A DNA stretch of 42,179 nt from CAMCHP01 sp036835325 (GTDB lineage Bacteria; Bacteroidota; Bacteroidia; Flavobacteriales_D; Sanyastnellaceae): contig DAITMF010000030.1 in NCBI GenBank assembly GCA_036835325.1, positions 1 through 42,179 of the forward strand, in the 5' to 3' direction. A model generated the notes under the pieces. It did not search any database and was not told the origin of the DNA. It worked only from the letters and a program-made list of their open reading frames with translations. Positions 33,215 through 39,068 of this stretch are shown in pieces. Made by a program: the position numbers and the translations under genes. The first letter of the stretch is position 1. The number at the start of each line of letters is the position of its first letter.

Positions 33215-33853
33215 TTAGAAGAGCTTGTTTCGATAGGCGAACAAGACCAACCCTATACGTGAGCGTACATTGAGCTTTTCACAGAGTGTCTTACTCCAAC
33301 CCTCTGAGGTTCGGGGAGAAACACACATTTTATCAGCGATCTCTTTATTGGTTAACTCGCTACAGAGGTAGCGTAAGTGCTCGATTTCGCGCTCGGTAAG
33401 CGACAAGGCCAAGCCTGTCTCAGGCTCATCGAATTTGTTGGTCAGGCTTTGAATAAGCTTTCCTGAAACGATCTCAGAGAATTGGTAACCATTTTTGTAC
33501 ACCTCTTCAATGGCCTGTACGAGCTGCTTACTGGTTGAAGACTTTAATAGGTAGGCCCGCGCACCTGCTTTGAGCATACGTATGGTATTCGTCTCGTCGT
33601 CTAAGGCGGTTAATGCAATCACCCGCACGTGCGGGTAGATCTCACTTAATCGCGAAGTTGTCATTATGCCATCCATCTCCGGCATGTGAATGTCCATCAG
33701 AACAATATCAGGTAAATTGTTCTCGAGGGCCAAAATAAGCTCCCTGCCGTTGCTGCATTCTGCTACAACATCAAACCTGGAGTCAGAAAGCAGGCGAACG
33801 ATGCCTTGCCTAACAAGTTCATGGTCTTCTGCTATCGCAATTTTCAACGTCAT
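33215..33853 (-). CDS. Orphan NarL/LuxR-family response regulator
   Basis: I choose the ATG at 33853 (MTLKIAIAEDHELVRQG), since the receiver domain should begin there; an in-frame ATG at 33886 adds 11 residues. The 212-residue protein has the receiver acidic pair AED, phospho-Asp in IVLMDIHMPEMDG (about 53), Thr in IALTALDDE, Lys in AYLLKSSTSK, and a LuxR HTH (LSLTEREIEHLRYLCSELTN, KEIADKMCVSPRTSEGWSK). No kinase is adjacent. It is enclosed by two related sRNA candidates, one on each side, both on the opposite strand. Its upstream region has two GTTCAATTCAA direct repeats that might be its own or another regulator's sites. Confidence 0.92.
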   Translation of the reverse strand: MTLKIAIAEDHELVRQGIVRLLSDSRFDVVAECSNGRELILALENNLPDIVLMDIHMPEMDGIMTTSRLSEIYPHVRVIALTALDDETNTIRMLKAGARAYLLKSSTSKQLVQAIEEVYKNGYQFSEIVSGKLIQSLTNKFDEPETGLALSLTEREIEHLRYLCSELTNKEIADKMCVSPRTSEGWSKTLCEKLNVRSRIGLVLFAYRNKLF

Positions 33854-33880
33854 TCGTTGGAGTTTCAAGTGATTTAACGA

Positions 33881-33937
33881 GTTCAATTCAAACTATCGTA
33901 CGCCAATCGAAAAAGTAAGTCCACAGGTTCAATTCAA
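33881..33937. repeat. Direct repeats GTTCAATTCAA upstream of the orphan regulator
   Basis: Two identical 11-mers at 33881-33891 and 33927-33937, 46 bp apart. A related sequence, TTGAATTGAC, lies at 32986-32995 near the small RNA A promoter. Possible regulator sites. Confidence 0.5.
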
Positions 33938-34084
33938 GAAGGATTCTCACTGGAGCGTTAAGGATAAAAAAGCAGTCGGATGGGATGAATGCAACACCCG
34001 AAAGTAAGAAAGTTTTCTAAACACAATCACCACAATGCGCGTTTTACTATCGATTTGAACGAGTTGTGCACGCATCGAGCATTT

Positions 34085-34100
34085 ACCGTAAAAATACGGT
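34085..34100. promoter_or_regulatory. Perfect palindrome ACCGTA-AAAA-TACGGT upstream of small RNA B
   Basis: A 6-4-6 inverted repeat whose centre lies about 43 bp before the predicted start of small RNA B, the usual place for an activator bound beside RNA polymerase. A NarL/LuxR-type dimer site is plausible. Confidence 0.6.
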
Positions 34101-34122
34101 CATTCTGCATGCGTTCACTTCC

Positions 34123-34130
34123 GACCTTTG
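34123..34130 (+). promoter_or_regulatory. Possible -7 element of small RNA B
   Basis: GACCTTTG differs from TAnnTTTG at the first base. No TTG at the right distance. Compare TACCTTTG at small RNA A: the last seven bases are the same. Confidence 0.45.
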
Positions 34131-34135
34131 CATAA

Positions 34136-34280
34136 GGTTAATTTGCTACTACGCTTGACCGGTTCTACTCGAATCACAATTGAGTTTATCTTAACGAAGT
34201 GACTCGATTGCCCCTATTCTCTCCCCACAGGGTCAGAGTGGTGCATACAACCCAAGCGCACTTCGGTGCGCTTTTTTTTT
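34136..34280 (+). ncRNA. Candidate small RNA B (C-rich motif family)
   Basis: About 145 nt, without a credible coding frame. Order of elements: AGGTTAA at the 5' end, CTTGACC, a hairpin TCGAATCAC/GTGACTCGA (one mismatch), CCTATTCTCTCCC (34213-34225), GCAT, ACCCAA (34250-34255), and a terminator with a TTCG tetraloop. Spacing from GGTTAA to the 13-mer is 77 nt and from the 13-mer to the terminator core 43 nt, as in candidate A. It lies between the divergent orphan regulator gene and the SbtA-like permease gene. Positions 34281-34450 beyond it hold only a degenerate CTTTTTCTCTCCACA (34390-34404). Confidence 0.68.
34254..34280 (+). terminator. Intrinsic terminator of small RNA B
   Basis: Perfect 8-bp stem AAGCGCAC/GTGCGCTT with a TTCG loop, followed by a run of nine T counting the last stem bases. 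Confidence 0.93.
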
Positions 34281-34450
34281 GAATAACAGCTTCTGTCTTG
34301 TACCTAAATACGTAACCTTCGCGCTGTTTACTTCATCGCCCACACAAGCAACGTAACTAGCGGTTGTACCCGGGGGAGTACGAATGATTCATGGCTTTTT
34401 CTCTCCACATTTGGTAATTTGCATGAATGGAGCTTCGGGAAGTATATTGC

Positions 34451-34480
34451 TTGACTTAAGAACAGACTTGCGTATCCTTG
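34451..34480 (+). promoter_or_regulatory. Promoter of the SbtA-like permease gene
   Basis: TTG (34451-34453), a 19-nt spacer and TATCCTTG (34473-34480, five of six fixed bases). The -7 element ends 4 nt before the ATG, so the message should be leaderless or nearly so. Confidence 0.65.
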
Positions 34481-34484
34481 CCAT

Positions 34485-35450
34485 ATGGATTTTCAAATTC
34501 TGCTGTCGAACCTAACCAATCCCACACTGCTGTTCTTTGGCCTCGGAATTGTCGCAGCCATTGTCAAAAGTGATCTCGAAATACCGCGGTCCTCGAGCAG
34601 GTTCATCGCGTTGTACCTGCTTTTTGCGATTGGATTTAAAGGCGGACAAGAACTCGTACATGAAGAATTCTCCATGGAAATCGTTTGGTCGATCGTTTTC
34701 GGCCTCACGATTTCTGCAGTGGTTCCACTCTACACCTTTTTCTTACTCCGAAAACGGCTTGATGTAAGCAACGCAGGCGCAGTGGCCGCGTCGTATGGTT
34801 CAGTGAGCGCGGTTACTTTCGTCGCCGCGGTGACCTTTCTCGAGGCTCAGGGCCACCATTTTGACGGACACATGGTAGCGGTAATGGCGCTTATGGAGTC
34901 GCCGGCCATCATCGTTGGCGTGATGTTGCTTCGCTATTACTCAGACAACGAACCAAGCAGTGACCGCAAGAAACAAGGCATCGTGCGGCACAGTTTGACC
35001 AATGGTAGTGTACTCATGATCCTCGGGAGTTTACTCATCGGTGTGATCAGCGACGCCGAACAGGCCGAAGGCATAAAGCCGTTCACCAACGATATCTTCA
35101 AAGGCTTTTTGGCAATTTTCTTGCTCGAAATGGGCATGGTGACGGCAAAGCGCTACGGAGCGTTTCGCAAGTACGGAGCATTTCTCACCGTTTTCGGCCT
35201 GTTGATTCCTGCCATCAATGGCTGTCTCGCCGCTTGGTTCACCGGCTTCATTACCGAATCTGACGGCAACCGGTTGATTTTTGCCATCCTTGCAGCTTCG
35301 GCGTCGTACATCGCAGTTCCGGCAGCCATGCGCATTGCCGCTCCAAAGGCTGATCCGGGGCTTTACATCCCAATGGCGCTGGGCGTTACCTTCCCCTTCA
35401 ACATCACCATTGGCATGCCGTTGTATTTCTTGGTGGTTCAAGCGACTTAA
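34485..35450 (+). CDS. SbtA-family sodium-dependent bicarbonate-type permease
   Basis: The 321-residue integral membrane protein has about ten hydrophobic helices in two inverted halves. Family-like segments are IPRSSSRFIALYLLFAIGFKG (N-terminal half, the KxGxxGG-like turn reads GFKGGQEL), AASYGSVSAVTFVAAVTFLEAQG (the GSxS motif), FLAIFLLEMGMVTAKR and AILAASASYIAVPAAMRIAAPKADPGLYIPMALGV near the C-terminus. SbtA imports bicarbonate with sodium in cyanobacteria; in heterotrophs it may serve anaplerosis or pH balance. No SbtB (PII-like) partner gene is beside it. The ATG immediately follows a promoter match. Substrate inferred from family. Confidence 0.88.
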   Translation: MDFQILLSNLTNPTLLFFGLGIVAAIVKSDLEIPRSSSRFIALYLLFAIGFKGGQELVHEEFSMEIVWSIVFGLTISAVVPLYTFFLLRKRLDVSNAGAVAASYGSVSAVTFVAAVTFLEAQGHHFDGHMVAVMALMESPAIIVGVMLLRYYSDNEPSSDRKKQGIVRHSLTNGSVLMILGSLLIGVISDAEQAEGIKPFTNDIFKGFLAIFLLEMGMVTAKRYGAFRKYGAFLTVFGLLIPAINGCLAAWFTGFITESDGNRLIFAILAASASYIAVPAAMRIAAPKADPGLYIPMALGVTFPFNITIGMPLYFLVVQAT

Positions 35451-35511
35451 GGTGTTCAGCAACCCTCCATCCACATCCATCCACCCCAAAAAAACATAAA
35501 GAGAGACCTCG

Positions 35512-35519
35512 TAATTTTG
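35512..35519 (+). promoter_or_regulatory. -7 element directly before the BtuF-like gene
   Basis: TAATTTTG fully matches TAnnTTTG and ends 4 nt before the ATG at 35524. A leaderless transcript is implied. The preceding CATCCATCC-type run (35465-35483) is a variant of the dispersed decamer. Confidence 0.55.
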
Positions 35520-35523
35520 CACC

Positions 35524-36264
35524 ATGAGGGTTATTTCGCTTGTACCCAGCATTACTGAACTTCTTTTTGATTTGGGGATGGATGACAGCGTGGTTGGCCT
35601 GACCAAATTTTGTGTGCACCCTAGAGAGAAATGGACAAGTTTGCCACGAATTGGAGGGACCAAAACCGTCAACCACGAGCGCCTCGCGCTGTTGAAGCCC
35701 GACCTTATCATTGCCAACAAAGAAGAAAACACACGGGAAGATGTTGAACGGCTCAGAGAGAATTATAGCGTTCTCTTGACCGATATTCGCACTGTTGAGG
35801 ATGCTTTTGCGCTCTTTTTCGAGCTTGGCGAAGCACTGGGACGAACACAACGCGCTCTGGAATTGCACGAACCCCTGCGTGCCGCATGGGAGAATGCGAA
35901 AGGAGTGGTCATGGGTGAACGCACAGCCTATGCGATATGGCGTGACCCTTTGATGTTTGCCGGAAGCGACACCTACATTTCTGCAGTACTTGAGTGGTTT
36001 GGTTGGCACAACGTTATTGCCGATGCGCGCTACCCTGAACGCTCAATTGACGCGCTTGCAGCGCTGAAACCGCAGCGTTTGATGCTCAGCAGTGAGCCGT
36101 ATCCATTTTCTGATAAGCACATTGCTGACTACCAATCGTTACTCACCGGCTGTTCAGTTGAATGTGTCGATGGTGAACTTTTTTCATGGTACGGCACGCG
36201 GATGCAGTACACCCCTGAATACGTTAAATCGCTTGTGGCTTCGAGCGATTTCAAACGGCCGTAA
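35524..36264 (+). CDS. BtuF/FecB-like helical-backbone substrate-binding protein without signal peptide
   Basis: The 246-residue protein opens directly with MRVISLVPSITELLFDLGM, the start of the mature fold in vitamin B12 and iron-chelate binding proteins, followed by VGLTKFC, RIGGTKTVNHERLALLKPDLI (the helical-backbone linker entry) and WFGWHNVIADARYPERS in the second lobe. No signal peptide or lipobox precedes it, and a promoter-like element sits 4 nt upstream, so export by Sec is unlikely. Similar signal-less proteins are known in Bacteroidota, and a cytoplasmic corrinoid or chelate-binding role is possible. No ABC transporter genes are adjacent. Confidence 0.85.
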   Translation: MRVISLVPSITELLFDLGMDDSVVGLTKFCVHPREKWTSLPRIGGTKTVNHERLALLKPDLIIANKEENTREDVERLRENYSVLLTDIRTVEDAFALFFELGEALGRTQRALELHEPLRAAWENAKGVVMGERTAYAIWRDPLMFAGSDTYISAVLEWFGWHNVIADARYPERSIDALAALKPQRLMLSSEPYPFSDKHIADYQSLLTGCSVECVDGELFSWYGTRMQYTPEYVKSLVASSDFKRP

Positions 36265-36350
36265 AAAAGACATGCACAGCTGTAAAATGGCACCCCATCA
36301 ACGTGTTGGAGCGGTGTGTTTCGTTTCTATTATCGTGCAAACGAACAACC

Positions 36351-36563
36351 ATGAAGAAGAATTTGAAACGCATTGAAGCGCCAAAACGCTGCTGCATGCA
36401 ATGCGGTAGCCGCTTGAACGGACGCGCAGATCAGAAATTTTGTGACTTGTGGTGCCGGAGTACCTACCACAACGCTGAGCGAAGATCGGTAGCAGCCGAA
36501 CCGTTCAGACTGCAGCCCCCGTATGGCTTGCCATCATCTACGACGGGGCTTACGGGCCGCTGA
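36351..36563 (+). CDS. Small zinc-ribbon protein
   Basis: The 70-residue frame from the ATG at 36351 (MKKNLKRIEAPKRCCMQCGS) has a four-Cys ribbon, CMQCG...FCDLWC, i.e. CxxC-14-CxxxC-like spacing, followed by STYHNAERR. Proteins of this kind (DUF2116-like) are common and of unknown role. The C-terminal 30 bp overlap the end of the oppositely oriented helicase gene. An in-frame ATG at 36303 is possible but less likely. Confidence 0.65.
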   Translation: MKKNLKRIEAPKRCCMQCGSRLNGRADQKFCDLWCRSTYHNAERRSVAAEPFRLQPPYGLPSSTTGLTGR

Positions 36564-37829
36564 AGCACTTGCCGGTTTTCGCTTTTTTTCGTGAAAGGCG
36601 CCCTTGTAGTCAGGGTCTTCACGGCGTTTTTGCCGGTCGATTTCGCGCGCCTGCTCTTGCTTCTCAGCTTTGGAGGTTTCTTCAACCGCAACCGCAGTTG
36701 GGAACTCGGCCATAGGCACCTCCATTTTGATGATTTTCTCGATGCGTTTGAGCGCGTACATTTCAGAGCGGTCAACAAAGGTGATGGCTGTTCCGGTATT
36801 GAAGGCACGTCCGGTTCGACCAATGCGGTGAATGTAGTCAAGGTGGTCGCGGGGCACCGAGAAATTGATCACGTGGCTCACCTCGGGAATGTCAATGCCG
36901 CGGGCCGACACATCGGTGGTCACCAAGATGCGTATGTCGCCTGATTTGAAGTCATCCATGGCGTTGATGCGCGAATGCTGGGCCTTGTTGGCGTGCATGA
37001 CCCGAACCGAGCCCATTTCTTTGCGCTGCAAAAAACGCGAAATGTTTTCAGCGAGATCACGGGTACGCACGAAGATGATAACCCGCGAAAAAACCGCTTC
37101 ATCGCCCAGTAAGTGCAGCAACAGGTTGAGTTTGGTGGGCACGTTGGGCACACTGTACCAAGCTTGTTCAACCGTGGCGACCGGTGTTGATTCAGGGGTG
37201 ACTTCGATGCGGGTTGGCCAAAGCAAAAACTCTTCACTCAATTTTTGCACACGTTCAGGAAAGGTTGCCGAGAACAGTAAGTTCTGACGTTTCCGTGGAA
37301 TCACCTCCAAAATGTTGCGCAATTGCGGCATGAAGCCCATGTCCATCATACGGTCGGCTTCATCCAGCACCAAATGCTTCAATTTCTTGGTCAAGATTGC
37401 CCCCTTTAGGTAGAGTTCAAGAAATCGGCCGGGGGTTGCAACCAGTACATCGCACCCCACTTCGAGGGCTGCAATTTGCGTTTTCGGACCAACACCTCCG
37501 TAGAGGGCCAAGGTGCGAAGGTCAGTGTTCTTCGCTAACCGGGTGAAGTAGTCGCTGATTTGAATCACGAGTTCTTTGGTGGGTGCCAGCACCAAGCAGC
37601 GGGGCTCAGTGCCTTGCGCATACTTCACCGCATCAAGCAAGGGTAGGGCAAAGGCCGCTGTTTTCCCAGTTCCGGTTTGGGCGATGCCCAAAACGTCTTG
37701 TCCGGCACGGATGGGAGGGATGGCCTTCATCTGGATTTCAGTGGGGGTTGTAATCCCCATTTCTTCCAGCACAGTGAGGTATTGCCGCTTAATGGATAGT
37801 TCTTCGAAATTCACGCCCAAAGGTAGCAT
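36534..37829 (-). CDS. DEAD-box RNA helicase, RhlE-like
   Basis: The 431-residue protein has all core motifs: Q-motif TPTEIQMKAIPPI, motif I AQTGTGKTAAF, Ia VLAPTKELVIQ, II VLDEADRM, III SATFPE, IV-V IIFVRTRDLAEN and VTTDVSARGIDIP, VI HRIGRTGRAF. A basic tail (KKRKPASASAARKPRRR) gives RNA affinity. The helicase domain usually begins MNFEEL or similar. Here a GTG at 37814 would give exactly that start, 3 nt after a perfect -7 element (37818-37825, TACCTTTG on minus), and would shorten the protein by five residues. The listed start is the ATG. Likely in RNA remodelling or cold adaptation. Confidence 0.95.
   Translation of the reverse strand: MLPLGVNFEELSIKRQYLTVLEEMGITTPTEIQMKAIPPIRAGQDVLGIAQTGTGKTAAFALPLLDAVKYAQGTEPRCLVLAPTKELVIQISDYFTRLAKNTDLRTLALYGGVGPKTQIAALEVGCDVLVATPGRFLELYLKGAILTKKLKHLVLDEADRMMDMGFMPQLRNILEVIPRKRQNLLFSATFPERVQKLSEEFLLWPTRIEVTPESTPVATVEQAWYSVPNVPTKLNLLLHLLGDEAVFSRVIIFVRTRDLAENISRFLQRKEMGSVRVMHANKAQHSRINAMDDFKSGDIRILVTTDVSARGIDIPEVSHVINFSVPRDHLDYIHRIGRTGRAFNTGTAITFVDRSEMYALKRIEKIIKMEVPMAEFPTAVAVEETSKAEKQEQAREIDRQKRREDPDYKGAFHEKKRKPASASAARKPRRR
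37818..37825 (-). promoter_or_regulatory. -7 element overlapping the annotated helicase start
   Basis: Minus-strand TACCTTTG matches TAnnTTTG fully but lies inside the first codons of the ATG-started frame. If functional, translation would begin at the GTG at 37814. Confidence 0.4.
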
Positions 37830-37841
37830 TTTGGAATGTCG

Positions 37842-37849
37842 TATTTTTG
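37842..37849 (+). promoter_or_regulatory. -7 element of the acyltransferase gene
   Basis: TATTTTTG matches TAnnTTTG fully, 16 nt before the ATG at 37866. It supports that start over the ATG at 37836, which lies upstream of the predicted transcript start. Confidence 0.6.
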
Positions 37850-37865
37850 TCGCTCATTCAATCCT

Positions 37866-39065
37866 ATGGAGCAGCTGGCCATCGACGTTAATAATTTCGA
37901 AGACATTCGTCCGTACAAACCCGAAGAGATCCAACCGGTCATTCAACGGCTGCTCAAGCACCCGTCGTTTTTCGAGATGATGCGCTTCGTATACCCAAAC
38001 CTGGGTGAAGACGACATCACCGAAATGATGGGCGAAATACGCAATGTCGACGATTTCCAAACCGAGATCAGTGCGCCGGCGTTCAAGGTGATTGCGCAAA
38101 CCACAACAAGCGGATTGACCTTTAGCAACCTCGATGCCATCAAACCTGATGAAGCATATTTATTCTTGAGCAACCACCGCGACATTATTCTCGACAGTGC
38201 CTTGCTCAACGTAAGTTTGCTCGAAATGGGTTTTCCTACAACCCAAATTGCCATTGGTGACAACTTGCTTCACAATGATCTGATCAAAGACCTTGTGCGC
38301 ATCAACAAAAGTTTCATCGTCAACCGCAACGTCAATCCGAAAGAAATGCTCGCCGTTTCGAAGCGGCTCAGCAACTACATTCACAAAACAATCTGCGAAG
38401 ACAAGATCTCTATTTGGCTCGCGCATAAAGAAGGCCGTTCAAAAGACGGTGACGACCGCACTGCGAGCGGCCTGATGAAAATGCTTGTGAGCGGCGGCGA
38501 CGATACCATCAACGAAGCCTTGAAGAAGCTGAACATTGTGCCAATGGTGGTATCGTACGAGTACGATCCGTGCGACATTTACAAGGCGCATGAACTGCTT
38601 CAAAAGCGCGACAACGGCCAGTACGAGAAAACCCCGGGCGAAGATTACCGGTCAGCGCTGAAAGGCATCACCGGCCACAAAGGTCGCGTCAACATCACCA
38701 TAGGCAACAAACTCAGGAGTTCACTTGAGCGCTTGCCTGCTGATTTGCCCAAAAACGAGCAGTACAGAATGCTGTCGGCTGAGATTGACCGTCGTATGCA
38801 CCTGCGTTACCGCCTTTGGCCAACCAATTACATTGCCTACGATTTACAGAACGGAACCCGGGAGTATGCCAATGAATACACACCCATTCAAAAGGTTACC
38901 TTCAGGAATTACCTGCGTGGCCGTGTATTGCAACTTGCATTGAATCACAAAGGCGGACTGCTCAAGCGTGAAAAGTACATGCGCGCTGCGCGTGAAGTTA
39001 TGCTTCAGATGTACGCCAATCCGGTGATTAACCAGCGTGAGGCATCGCCTGACCCATTGTTCTGA
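37866..39065 (+). CDS. PlsB/C-like glycerol-phosphate acyltransferase-family protein
   Basis: With the ATG at 37866 (MEQLAIDVNNFEDIRPYKPE) the protein has 399 residues. The acyltransferase box NHRDIILDS (NHxxxxD type) and the downstream FIVNRNV and AHKEGRSKDGDDRT segments are clear, placing it with PlsC-fold enzymes that have extra N- and C-terminal helical regions. It lacks clear membrane spans. It is probably a lipid acyltransferase, yet longer than PlsC and with a substrate not settled by sequence. The sensor kinase gene begins 3 bp after its stop, so the two may be co-transcribed. Confidence 0.85.
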   Translation: MEQLAIDVNNFEDIRPYKPEEIQPVIQRLLKHPSFFEMMRFVYPNLGEDDITEMMGEIRNVDDFQTEISAPAFKVIAQTTTSGLTFSNLDAIKPDEAYLFLSNHRDIILDSALLNVSLLEMGFPTTQIAIGDNLLHNDLIKDLVRINKSFIVNRNVNPKEMLAVSKRLSNYIHKTICEDKISIWLAHKEGRSKDGDDRTASGLMKMLVSGGDDTINEALKKLNIVPMVVSYEYDPCDIYKAHELLQKRDNGQYEKTPGEDYRSALKGITGHKGRVNITIGNKLRSSLERLPADLPKNEQYRMLSAEIDRRMHLRYRLWPTNYIAYDLQNGTREYANEYTPIQKVTFRNYLRGRVLQLALNHKGGLLKREKYMRAAREVMLQMYANPVINQREASPDPLF

Positions 39066-39068
39066 TAG

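Noticed and set aside
33978..33987. GGATGGGATG near 33978 as a copy of the dispersed decamer
   Set aside because: It has an extra G within the repeat unit; listed only as a variant and not counted.
34390..34404. CTTTTTCTCTCCACA as a third copy of the C-rich sRNA family
   Set aside because: Only part of the 13-mer is kept, and there is no nearby terminator or other conserved block.
35031..36009. Minus-strand frames of 233 and 201 residues
   Set aside because: They overlap the SbtA-like and BtuF-like genes, both with clear family motifs on the plus strand.
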